From positions 1 through 16,497 of the forward strand of contig JALUNR010000011.1 in NCBI GenBank assembly GCA_027055005.1: a stretch of 16,497 nt of DNA, read 5' to 3'. This DNA is from Campylobacterales bacterium (GTDB taxonomy: Bacteria > Campylobacterota > Campylobacteria > Campylobacterales > QNZT01). The translations under genes were made by a program, and so were the position numbers. The notes under the pieces are model-generated. The model made no database searches. It was not told the origin of the DNA and saw only the letters and a program-made list of their open reading frames with translations. Below, in pieces: positions 1-6,465 of the stretch; the stretch's first letter is position 1, and each line of letters starts with the position of its first letter.

Positions 1-93
1 ATTTTTTGAGTAATCAAAAGATATAGAATTAAAATGCTTTACTTGATTTACATCTGTAAAATTAAAGAGTTCTTTTGATTTTAAAAAATCCAT
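1..93 (-). CDS. N-terminal fragment of an unidentified protein, cut by the window edge
   Basis: Read leftwards from an ATG at 93-91, the frame stays open for all 31 codons to the window edge. The protein begins MDFLKSKELFNFTDV. An AAGG sits about 11-12 nt upstream of the ATG, and a TATAAT hexamer lies at 129-124 on the same strand, so this is a plausible gene start. The visible residues are mostly polar with some aromatics, with no signal peptide or recognisable motif. I do not recognise the family. It is divergent from the small membrane protein gene that starts at 205. Confidence 0.6.
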   Translation of the reverse strand, partial: MDFLKSKELFNFTDVNQVKHFNSISFDYSKN

Positions 94-123
94 AATATTT
101 TTTACCTTAATTAAATATACTTT

Positions 124-129
124 ATTATA
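124..129 (-). promoter_or_regulatory. Candidate -10 element for the leftward partial gene
   Basis: The minus strand carries a perfect TATAAT here, about 30 nt upstream of the ATG at 93. That would give a leader of roughly 24 nt. No convincing -35 is seen, which is usual for Campylobacterota sigma70 promoters. The background is very AT-rich, so chance matches are common. Confidence 0.4.
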
Positions 130-167
130 TTAAGTTAAAATTAAAATTTTATATTTTTTTAATAAAT

Positions 168-173
168 TATATT
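168..173 (+). promoter_or_regulatory. Candidate -10 element for the rightward block
   Basis: TATATT lies 31 nt upstream of the proposed ATG at 205, predicting a transcript start near 180. If so, the TTG at 181 would sit at the 5' end of the mRNA with no ribosome-binding site. This supports the ATG at 205 as the true start. Confidence 0.35.
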
Positions 174-204
174 GTAGGCTTTGATAAAAATTGAAAGAAG
201 TTAT

Positions 205-621
205 ATGGAACAGTTATTAAACTTATCGAAACAGATGCATGAAATTACTATTTTTTTAACTATATTTTTGCTGATATATTTGTATTTTACTTTTTTATTA
301 GATAAAAGATATATTGCATTAATTAAAAAATATGAAAGATATTCATTAGTTTATTTTTTCTTTTTAGGATGTGTCTTTTTTACAGGTTTGATTCTCTTTA
401 CTATTTTAAAGTTTAAGTGGAGTTTAAAAGTGGTTTTTATGATTATGGCAATTTTGCATATGAGTATAACAAGTATTAAACTTCATAAAATATTTAAAAA
501 TAGTAGAACTTTTATTAAAGATTCTCAAATTAATTTTATAAATTATGCTAAGAAAAAATACTTAATAGATATTTTTGTACTTGTTTTGATAGGATTTATC
601 TCTTTTGCAATACATATATAA
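205..621 (+). CDS. Small integral membrane protein of unknown function
   Basis: This 138-residue protein is almost entirely hydrophobic, with about four membrane segments near residues 13-32, 47-67, 72-91 and 120-138, joined by short basic loops. I chose the ATG at 205 because AAAGAAG lies 4 nt before it. An in-frame TTG at 181 would add 8 residues but has no clear ribosome-binding site. The 3' end overlaps the start of rsmE by 17 nt, suggesting coupled translation. By position it corresponds to the small membrane protein next to rsmE in C. jejuni (Cj0157c, recalled from memory). No catalytic motif is visible, and its function is unknown. Confidence 0.8.
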   Translation: MEQLLNLSKQMHEITIFLTIFLLIYLYFTFLLDKRYIALIKKYERYSLVYFFFLGCVFFTGLILFTILKFKWSLKVVFMIMAILHMSITSIKLHKIFKNSRTFIKDSQINFINYAKKKYLIDIFVLVLIGFISFAIHI

Positions 622-1270
622 AGAACAATCAGGAGTTAAAAATCTCACTTTAAATGGAGATTTATATAAATATATTGTCAAAGTTAGAAGATTTAATATA
701 AATGAAAGGATAAATCTTAGAAATTTAAAAGATAATACACTTTATATTTATAAAATAATAGATATTTCTAAAAAAGATATTTTTTTAGAATTAATTGAAA
801 CAAAAAAAGATGAAAAAAAAGAAAAAAAATATTTTGAAATATTTTGGTGTATTATAGATAATAAAATTGTGGAAAAAACTCTTCCCCTTTTAAATCAAAT
901 AGGTGTTTCAAAAATAACTTTTGTTTATTGTGATAGAAGTCAAAAAAATTTTAAATTTGATTTTGAAAGATTAAAAAAAATAATAATAAATTCAAACCAA
1001 CAATCAGGAAGAGTTGATTTGATGGAGTTTGCCATATCAAATTCATTGAAAGATATAGTTGAAAATGAAAAAGATTTATATATTTTAGATTTTGGTGGGG
1101 ATTGTTTGATTGATAAAAAAGTTAAAAAAGTGTTAGTTGGTTGTGAAGGTGGTTTTAGTAAAAGTGAGAGAGAATTATTTAATAAAAATAAAAAGATATC
1201 TTTTAAAACCTCACATATTTTAAAGAGTGAAACTGCATGTGTATCACTATCTTCCAAAGTACTTTTATGA
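605..1270 (+). CDS. rsmE: 16S rRNA (uracil1498-N3)-methyltransferase RsmE
   Basis: RsmE methylates N3 of U1498 in 16S rRNA of the assembled 30S subunit, using S-adenosylmethionine in a SPOUT (trefoil knot) fold. The 221-residue product has the family layout: an N-terminal RNA-binding part with the YIVKVRR stretch at 23-29, NQQSGR at 131-136, CEGGFSKSE at 180-188 (usually PEGG, so a Cys replaces the Pro), and the C-terminal knot motif LKSETA at 206-211. The protein ends 10 residues later, as is normal for the family. The start is a TTG at 605. It gives the expected N-terminus MQYIYKEQSG, has AGGA 10 nt upstream, and no alternative ATG fits. The first 17 nt lie inside the upstream membrane-protein gene. 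Confidence 0.93.
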   Translation: MQYIYKEQSGVKNLTLNGDLYKYIVKVRRFNINERINLRNLKDNTLYIYKIIDISKKDIFLELIETKKDEKKEKKYFEIFWCIIDNKIVEKTLPLLNQIGVSKITFVYCDRSQKNFKFDFERLKKIIINSNQQSGRVDLMEFAISNSLKDIVENEKDLYILDFGGDCLIDKKVKKVLVGCEGGFSKSERELFNKNKKISFKTSHILKSETACVSLSSKVLL

Positions 1271-1319
1271 AATTTTAAGAAATGTTTGATATACTTGGCT
1301 CTCCCCTCCCCTTATATAG

Positions 1320-1350
1320 CAGTGGACTTGTTAAAGAGTTCACTGTTTTT
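1320..1350 (+). terminator. Rho-independent terminator after rsmE
   Basis: CAGTGGACT (1320-1328) pairs with AGTTCACTG (1337-1345) as a 9-bp stem with one G.U, an 8-nt loop, and TTTTT directly after it at 1346-1350. This is a standard intrinsic terminator 50 nt past the rsmE stop. It implies that rpmE has its own promoter; candidate -10 sequences such as GATAAT at 1367-1372 lie just downstream. Confidence 0.8.
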
Positions 1351-1401
1351 CAAAAACTATATAAGAGATAATTAAAAAATTTAATAGATAAGGAATGTTT
1401 G

Positions 1402-1602
1402 ATGAAAAAAGATATTCATCCAAATTATGTAGAGTGCAAAGTTTCTTGTGCATGTGGAAATAGTTTTGATACTATGTCAAATACTAGTGAAATGAGAATT
1501 GATATTTGTAATGCTTGTCACCCGTTTTTTACAGGTAGTGAAAAAATAGTAGATGCTGCAGGTAGAGTTGAGAAATTTAAGAAAAAATATAATTTAAAAT
1601 AG
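1402..1602 (+). CDS. rpmE: 50S ribosomal protein bL31, zinc-binding form
   Basis: This is a 66-residue L31 protein of the large ribosomal subunit, at the 50S-30S bridge. It has the zinc-binding (C+) cysteine set: Cys16 and Cys18 (CAC) and Cys36 and Cys39 (CNAC), followed by HPFFTGSEKIVDAAGRVEKF, which is typical of the family. The start is the ATG at 1402 with AAGGA at 1390-1394. A TTG immediately upstream in frame would only add one Met. The Cys-rich form is the zinc-replete version, and paralogues lacking these Cys normally replace it under zinc starvation. None is seen in this window. The stop is only 6 nt before the long inverted repeat described next. Confidence 0.97.
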   Translation: MKKDIHPNYVECKVSCACGNSFDTMSNTSEMRIDICNACHPFFTGSEKIVDAAGRVEKFKKKYNLK

Positions 1603-1608
1603 TTTCTC

Positions 1609-1638
1609 GTTACTTCGCCAATAAATAATCTGAATCAT
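1609..1638 (+). repeat. Left arm of a 30-nt inverted repeat
   Basis: This arm starts with GTTACTTCGCCAATAAATAA and ends with TCTGAATCAT. Its reverse complement matches 1847-1876 at 27 of 30 positions, and the three differences all give G.U pairs in RNA. It begins 6 nt after the rpmE stop. Pairing does not continue beyond the arm at either end, and no flanking target duplication is obvious. Confidence 0.9.
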
Positions 1639-1846
1639 CAAGAAAAAGAAAAGAGGTAAGATGTGAATAAAAAAATTTGTAGGACTAATAGGTTAATTCA
1701 AAGATTTTTTTATTTACAGATTGCCTCTTTTTTTTCTCCCCAAAGGGTAGAGTACTTTTCCCCATATTCTTCGTTAGTTTCTTTCGATGTAACTATGGTT
1801 ACACCTTCAAGAAACTGCCTCGATTATGAACAAAATCACTGTATTA

Positions 1847-1876
1847 ATGATTCAGATTATTTGTTGGTGGAGTAAC
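1847..1876 (+). repeat. Right arm of the 30-nt inverted repeat
   Basis: This arm starts ATGATTCAGATTATTT and ends with GGTGGAGTAAC. It ends 3 nt before the proposed TTG start of rsmI and contains that gene's GGAG ribosome-binding site. Read in the same sense as its partner, the two arms would translate almost identically (IQIIYWRSN on the left complement, IQIICWWSN here). I take this as a by-product of the repeat rather than coding. Confidence 0.9.
1869..1872 (+). promoter_or_regulatory. Ribosome-binding site that sets the rsmI start
   Basis: GGAG is followed by 7 nt (TAACAAA) and a TTG at 1880. This spacing is ideal and gives the family-typical N-terminus MLYFIPTPIGN. The site is fully base-paired in the predicted outer helix, so folding would hide it from ribosomes. 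Confidence 0.65.
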
Positions 1877-1879
1877 AAA

Positions 1880-2686
1880 TTGCTCTATTTTATTCCTACA
1901 CCGATAGGAAATTTAGAAGACATTTCTCTGAGGAGTTTGAATCTCCTTGGAAAATGTGAAATCCTTTTTTGTGAAGATACAAGAGTAACAAAAAAGCTTA
2001 TTCACCTCTTAGAAGAGAGATTTTCCTTAAAAACTAATATCAAAGAGTTTATATCTTTACACTCTCATAACGAAAAAGAGCTTATTCAAAAATTGGATAA
2101 ATCTATTTTTGAACAAGAGATTGCTTATCTTTCCGATGCAGGTATGCCCTGTGTTAGTGATCCAGGATGTTTTTTAGTTGATTATTGTTTAAAAAATAAT
2201 ATAAAATATGAAATATTACCAGGTGCAAATGCAGTAACTTTAGCTTATGCTTCAAGTGGCTTTTGTGAAAGTGAATTTTTATTTTTAGGCTTTTTACCTC
2301 ATAAAGGAAATGATAGAGATAAAAAGTTGCACAATGCACTTTTTAGTGGATATGTAACTGTATTATATGAATCTCCTCATAGACTTTTAAAGCTGATTGA
2401 GCAGATTTGTAACATTGATGAAAGAAGAGAAATCTTTTTGATAAAAGAGGCTACTAAAAAGTTTGAAGAGAGTTTCAGGGGTGATGTACTGGATATATAT
2501 AAATTGCTTAGAAGTAAAAATATTAGAGGTGAATGGGTAATTGTTTTAAATAGTGCAACAAAAATGGAAACTTCTATTACAATAAATGACATAAAATCAC
2601 TTGATATTCCAAAGAAAAAAATGGCAAAACTTATTTCAAAAGTAACTGGAAAGAGTGTAAAAGAGTGTTATAATGAACTTTTATAA
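1880..2686 (+). CDS. rsmI: 16S rRNA (cytidine1402-2'-O)-methyltransferase RsmI
   Basis: RsmI 2'-O-methylates C1402 in the decoding centre of 16S rRNA with S-adenosylmethionine. It belongs to the tetrapyrrole-methylase fold family. With the TTG start the product is 268 residues, close to the family norm. Visible motifs in order are PTPIGNLEDIS (6-16), EDTR (32-35), the SDAGMPCVSDPG loop, PGANA, and YESPHRL. The open frame extends upstream to an ATG at 1826, but those extra 18 residues come from the inverted-repeat region and are not family-like. The TTG has GGAG at the right distance. A gap of 34 nt separates it from the next methyltransferase gene. Confidence 0.94.
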   Translation: MLYFIPTPIGNLEDISLRSLNLLGKCEILFCEDTRVTKKLIHLLEERFSLKTNIKEFISLHSHNEKELIQKLDKSIFEQEIAYLSDAGMPCVSDPGCFLVDYCLKNNIKYEILPGANAVTLAYASSGFCESEFLFLGFLPHKGNDRDKKLHNALFSGYVTVLYESPHRLLKLIEQICNIDERREIFLIKEATKKFEESFRGDVLDIYKLLRSKNIRGEWVIVLNSATKMETSITINDIKSLDIPKKKMAKLISKVTGKSVKECYNELL

Positions 2687-2720
2687 AGGCTGTTTAATAC
2701 TTTTTAAGTACAATCACTAG

Positions 2721-3404
2721 ATGATAGTATATGGTAAGCAGATATTTTTATATCTTTTAAGAAAACATAAAAATCTTATAGAAGAAGTTTATTTTTCTAA
2801 AGAGATTGATAAAAAAATATTTAGAGAAGTCAGTTCTTTAAATATCGATATAAAGAGAGTTGATAGTAAAAAAGCTCAATCTATGGCTAGGGGTGGAAAT
2901 CATCAAGGATTTTTACTAAAGATTAAAGAGTTTGAGTTTTGTTCTTTAAAAGATATAAAAAGTGGAGATTTTATATTGATATTATCTGGTGTTACTGATG
3001 TTGGAAATATAGGTGCTATTGTAAGAAGTGCTTATTCCTTAGGTGTAACAGGGATAGTGGTATCAGGAGTAAATCATATAAATCTTGAAGCAGTCGCAAG
3101 AACAAGTTCAGGTGCACTTTTTGATATGCCTATTTTGGTAAAAAAAGATATACTATCTATGATAAATGAATTAAAACAGTTAAATTTTACTGTTTATGGT
3201 GCAGATATGAGTGGTGAAGATATAAGAAGTGTTAAAGTATCTAAAAAAAGAGTTCTTATACTTGGAAGTGAAGGAGAAGGACTTAGTTTGAAAATACTTA
3301 AAAGTTGTGATAAAAAAGTAAAAATTAAAATGCAAAGAGAGTTTGACTCACTAAATGTGAGTGTAGCTTCAGCAATATTATGTGATAGGATGAAAAATGG
3401 ATAA
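2721..3404 (+). CDS. rlmB: SpoU (TrmH-family) 23S rRNA 2'-O-ribose methyltransferase, RlmB-like
   Basis: This is a 227-residue SPOUT methyltransferase. The N-terminal part (1-70) resembles the L30e-like substrate-binding domain of RlmB, including ARGGNHQGF at 56-64. The catalytic domain carries SpoU motif 1 (DVGNIGAIVRSAYSLG, 93-108, with Asn96 and Arg102), motif 2 (LILGSEGEGLS, 179-189) and motif 3 (SLNVSVASAIL, 210-220). The probable target is the 2'-OH of G2251 in 23S rRNA. Other TrmH-family members have the same motifs, so the exact nucleotide is an inference. The ATG at 2721 has no clear Shine-Dalgarno, but its N-terminus MIVYGKQ fits the family. The last 8 nt overlap the next gene (ATGGATAA). 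Confidence 0.85.
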   Translation: MIVYGKQIFLYLLRKHKNLIEEVYFSKEIDKKIFREVSSLNIDIKRVDSKKAQSMARGGNHQGFLLKIKEFEFCSLKDIKSGDFILILSGVTDVGNIGAIVRSAYSLGVTGIVVSGVNHINLEAVARTSSGALFDMPILVKKDILSMINELKQLNFTVYGADMSGEDIRSVKVSKKRVLILGSEGEGLSLKILKSCDKKVKIKMQREFDSLNVSVASAILCDRMKNG

Positions 3405-4428
3405 AAATGAAAATAAAAATGAAAATAGTATGGATTCTATAAAAGAGTTATTAGAGATTGGTATAAAAGAAATATCAAATAAAACTTTTATTCATGAAGA
3501 TGAGTTAGAAAGATTTTTAAATGGTAGGTTTGAGAATATAAATAAAACAAAAGCTATGGGTTTTATACAGATACTTCAAAGGGAATATCATGTGGATTTG
3601 AGTGATCTAAAACATAAGTATCTGTCATTTTTAGAAGAAAACAATCTCAATGAACCTAAAGTTAAACAATCACTTATAATGGAAGAAGTTAAAAGTGAAG
3701 AAAGAAAGAAAAGTTTTTTTAGTCTGATATTTTTATTTTTAGCTATAGGTTCTATTGCATATTTGATTGATAAGTATGATTTGTTGAATTTCAATAAACC
3801 ATCAGATATAAATACAGCAATAGTTGGTGAACAAAAAAAAGAAGATAGTAGTTCTATTAATTTAAATAAAATAGAAAATGAAGATAAAAAAGTGAATACT
3901 AAAACTGATGGTAATAGTGTAGATGTACATAAAGTTTTGAAAGAGAGTAAGGCATCAGAAAATTCAGATAATGAAAACAAACTAGTTAAAACTAATCAAA
4001 ATTTAGATTTATCACAGTTAAATTCAGATTTGCTGACATCAAATCAAAGTGCTGATACAAATGATAGTGATATAAATAGTAGTGATTCAAATAATTTAGT
4101 TAGTGAAAGTAATACAACAAATCCGAATAGTGAAGCGACTACAAATGAAATGTATATTTTACCAAGTGCTAAAGTTTGGATAGGAACTATTGATTTAAAT
4201 ACACTTAAAAAGCAAGATTTTTTAGCTGCTAAAGGAAAAAGAGTAGATATTGATATTAGTGATAATAAACTAATAATGATTGGACATAAATATATTAAAA
4301 TATATTTTAATGGAAAACTTGTTAAATTTAAAAGAAAAGGGCCTATTAGATTTAAATATATAGATGGAGATTTACAAGAAATTAGTAGAAAAGAGTTTAA
4401 TTCTTTAGCAAAAGGAAGACAGTGGTAA
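3397..4428 (+). CDS. Bitopic membrane protein with RodZ-like layout, function unknown
   Basis: This 343-residue protein has four parts. Residues 1-100 are a charged, probably helical cytosolic region. Residues 107-124 form a single membrane helix preceded by EERKK. Residues ~135-250 are a linker very rich in Asn, Ser, Asp and Thr. The last ~90 residues form a compact domain with VWIGTIDLNTL and LIMIGHKYIKIYFNGKLVKF. This order resembles RodZ, whose C-terminal domain has a similar valine/glycine pattern, but I see no clear RodZ-type helix-turn-helix, so the link is by architecture only. It overlaps rlmB by 8 nt and the next gene by 7 nt. The C. jejuni cluster has a membrane protein in the same place (Cj0152c, from memory). 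Confidence 0.75.
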   Translation: MDKNENKNENSMDSIKELLEIGIKEISNKTFIHEDELERFLNGRFENINKTKAMGFIQILQREYHVDLSDLKHKYLSFLEENNLNEPKVKQSLIMEEVKSEERKKSFFSLIFLFLAIGSIAYLIDKYDLLNFNKPSDINTAIVGEQKKEDSSSINLNKIENEDKKVNTKTDGNSVDVHKVLKESKASENSDNENKLVKTNQNLDLSQLNSDLLTSNQSADTNDSDINSSDSNNLVSESNTTNPNSEATTNEMYILPSAKVWIGTIDLNTLKKQDFLAAKGKRVDIDISDNKLIMIGHKYIKIYFNGKLVKFKRKGPIRFKYIDGDLQEISRKEFNSLAKGRQW

Positions 4429-5240
4429 AACACTTTCTTCTTTTGATCTTTTTATTTGTATCAATGTATGCAAAGAATATAAATAATTCTATTTTAGATA
4501 TTATTGGTAGTAAAGAATATAATTTAAAAAAAAAGTTTATTAATATAATTTTTAAAGATAAAGATTTATATTACAGCGAGAATAAGTTAGATTATTTAAA
4601 AGTTTTACAAAAGTTAAGGAATGAGGGACTTTTAAATATTTCAAATGTTAGTTCTCCTCTGCGTGTTGCTTTTACTACAAATAACGGAAATAGCCAGATT
4701 TTTATAAAAGTTGTAAAAGATACACTGTTTTCTTTGGGATTTAGTAATATAAATACTATAAAAGCTACAAAACAAGGTAAGAAGTTTGTTTGGGTAGTTT
4801 CATTGGGAAATAACTATATGTTAGATCCTCTTCTTTTTGTGAAATCTATGAATACAAAAAATGTTAAAATAAAAAGCATGAAGAGGTATTCTAAAACAAA
4901 TTGGAACTATGTTTTAGATATAAAAAATACAGTTTTAGTACCTCAAAAATTAGAATATGATAATATTATAAAGCTTCCAAAAAGTTTAAGGGCTTATTGG
5001 CTAAATATAGAAGGTAGTAAAAAGGTTCAAATACAAAGTGGTGTTAATAATAGTTGGCATCCATATGTAGTTTTATATAACAATAATTTGAAAATAATAA
5101 GTAGTATTATAAAAAATAAAAAAAGTAGAAAAATACAAATAAATATTCCATCTGATGCAGTATATCTAAAAATTGACGATTATTATACTATTAAAAATAT
5201 CAGAGATGGATTAAGTATTTTAATACAAAAAAAAGAATAA
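4422..5240 (+). CDS. Exported (periplasmic) protein of unknown function
   Basis: The 272-residue product starts MVKHFLLLIFLFVSMYAK, a clear signal peptide with a likely cleavage after SMYA. No second membrane segment is seen. The mature part is rich in Lys, Asn and Ile and ends in a region that looks beta-rich (PYVVLYNNNLKIISSI, then KIQINIPSDAVYLKIDDYYT). I recognise no catalytic motif and only two Cys-poor segments without a pattern. The GTG start at 4422 has AAAGGA shortly upstream and lies 7 nt inside the RodZ-like gene, so the two are probably co-translated and may work together across the inner membrane. Its position matches C. jejuni Cj0151c (from memory). Confidence 0.8.
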   Translation: MVKHFLLLIFLFVSMYAKNINNSILDIIGSKEYNLKKKFINIIFKDKDLYYSENKLDYLKVLQKLRNEGLLNISNVSSPLRVAFTTNNGNSQIFIKVVKDTLFSLGFSNINTIKATKQGKKFVWVVSLGNNYMLDPLLFVKSMNTKNVKIKSMKRYSKTNWNYVLDIKNTVLVPQKLEYDNIIKLPKSLRAYWLNIEGSKKVQIQSGVNNSWHPYVVLYNNNLKIISSIIKNKKSRKIQINIPSDAVYLKIDDYYTIKNIRDGLSILIQKKE

Positions 5241-5250
5241 AAGGGAATAA

Positions 5251-6465
5251 ATGTTTGATGAGATACAGTTTAGCACTATACAGAGATTGCCTAATTATGT
5301 ATTTGCCCAAATAAATGAAATAAAATTAAAAGCTAGAAGAAGTGGTGAAGATATAATAGACTTTTCTATGGGAAATCCAGATGGACCAACACCTGAGCAT
5401 ATTGTAAACAAACTCATAGAAAGTGCAAAAAAATCAAAAACTCATGGGTATTCATCTAGTAAGGGAATATATAAACTTAGACTTGCCATAACTGATTGGT
5501 ATAAAAGAAGATATGATGTAAATCTTCATCCAGAGAGTGAAGCAGTAGCTGTTATGGGAAGTAAAGAGGGATATGTTCACTTAGTACAAGCTATAACAAA
5601 TCAAGGAGATGTTGCAATAGTTCCAGCACCTGCTTATCCTATACATACTCATGCTTTTATAATAGCTGGGGCAAATGTTGTAAAAACACCACTTGTGTAT
5701 GATGATGAGTTTAAACTTGATGAAGATAAGTTTTTTGCTGATTTAGAGGCTACTTTTAAAACTTCTATTCCTAAACCAAAATTTGTAGTAGTAAATTTTC
5801 CTCATAATCCAACTACTGTTACAGTAGAAAAAGGTTTCTATCAAAGACTTGTTGCTTATGCAAAAGAACAGAGGTTTTATATTATAAGTGATATTGCTTA
5901 TGCTGATATTACATTTGATGGATATAAAACTCCATCTATTTTTGAAGCTGACGGTGCTAAAGATGTTGCAGTTGAGAGTTTTACACTAAGTAAAAGTTAT
6001 AATATGGCTGGATGGAGAGTTGGTTTTTTTGTTGGAAATAAAAAACTTATAGGGGCTTTGCAAAAGATAAAATCATGGTTTGATTATGGTATGTTTACTC
6101 CTATTCAAGTTGCAGCTACTATTGCACTAAATGAGGATCAAGGATGTGTAAAAGATATAATTAAAAAGTATGAAAAAAGAAGAAATGTTTTATGTAGTAG
6201 TTTTAAAAATTCTGGTTGGGAAATCAAAAAACCTCGTTCAACTATGTTTGTTTGGGCAAAATTACCTCCAAAATTATCTCATCTAAAAAGTATGGAATTT
6301 TCAAAACAACTTTTAACTGAAGCTAAAGTTGCAGTAAGTCCTGGAATCGGATTTGGTGAAAGAGGTGATGATTATGTAAGAATAGCCCTAATAGAAAATG
6401 AAAAAAGAATAAGACAAGCTGCAAGAAATATAAAACATTATTTAAAGAATTATAAGGATAGTTAA
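5251..6465 (+). CDS. Class I/II PLP-dependent aminotransferase
   Basis: This 404-residue fold-type I aminotransferase transfers an amino group between an amino acid and a 2-oxoacid. The features seen are MGNPDGPTP (40-48), the aromatic substrate region PAPAYPIHTH (125-134), NFPHNPTT with Asn186, YIISDIAYADI with Asp214, and SKSYNMAGWR where Lys248 is the Schiff-base lysine and Arg256 contacts the phosphate. AAGGG stands 5 nt before the ATG. It lies directly upstream of homoserine dehydrogenase, with the hom GTG immediately after its stop, so a role in aspartate, alanine or diaminopimelate metabolism is likely. Automatic names for relatives vary (aspartate, alanine or LL-diaminopimelate aminotransferase), and the sequence alone does not settle the substrate. 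Confidence 0.9.
   Translation: MFDEIQFSTIQRLPNYVFAQINEIKLKARRSGEDIIDFSMGNPDGPTPEHIVNKLIESAKKSKTHGYSSSKGIYKLRLAITDWYKRRYDVNLHPESEAVAVMGSKEGYVHLVQAITNQGDVAIVPAPAYPIHTHAFIIAGANVVKTPLVYDDEFKLDEDKFFADLEATFKTSIPKPKFVVVNFPHNPTTVTVEKGFYQRLVAYAKEQRFYIISDIAYADITFDGYKTPSIFEADGAKDVAVESFTLSKSYNMAGWRVGFFVGNKKLIGALQKIKSWFDYGMFTPIQVAATIALNEDQGCVKDIIKKYEKRRNVLCSSFKNSGWEIKKPRSTMFVWAKLPPKLSHLKSMEFSKQLLTEAKVAVSPGIGFGERGDDYVRIALIENEKRIRQAARNIKHYLKNYKDS

Larger units (their letters stand above)
1609..1876 (+). ncRNA. Candidate structured RNA leader or element between rpmE and rsmI
   Basis: The 268-nt region folds on paper into nested helices. The outer helix is 30 bp (1609-1638 with 1847-1876; 27 Watson-Crick pairs and 3 G.U). 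The second helix is 1642-1656 with 1724-1738 (mostly paired, one A/C mismatch). The third is 1662-1676 with 1704-1718 (15 pairs, one G.U). A separate arm runs 1776-1816, with 8-bp (AGTTTCTT/AAGAAACT) and 6-bp (TGTAAC/GTTACA) helices split by an internal loop. All are mutually compatible. The outer 3' arm contains the rsmI Shine-Dalgarno. It could be a cis-regulatory leader, an RNase III-processed RNA, or a small mobile repeat with terminal inverted repeats. A 70-codon frame (GTG 1663 to TAA 1875) crosses it, but its start is buried in the third helix, so I do not call it coding. No energy calculation was done. Confidence 0.55.

Noticed and set aside
1399..1401. TTG immediately before the rpmE ATG as alternative start.
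   Set aside because: It would only add one Met. The AAGGA at 1390-1394 is better placed for the ATG at 1402, and the family starts MKKDIHP.
1281..1403. Direct repeat AATGTTTGAT at 1281-1290 and 1394-1403.
   Set aside because: Ten nt in an AT-rich region with one copy overlapping the rpmE start; likely chance.
1826..1879. ATG 1826 as the rsmI start.
   Set aside because: The extra 18 residues come from the inverted-repeat region, have no Shine-Dalgarno and are not family-like. The TTG at 1880 has GGAG at ideal spacing.
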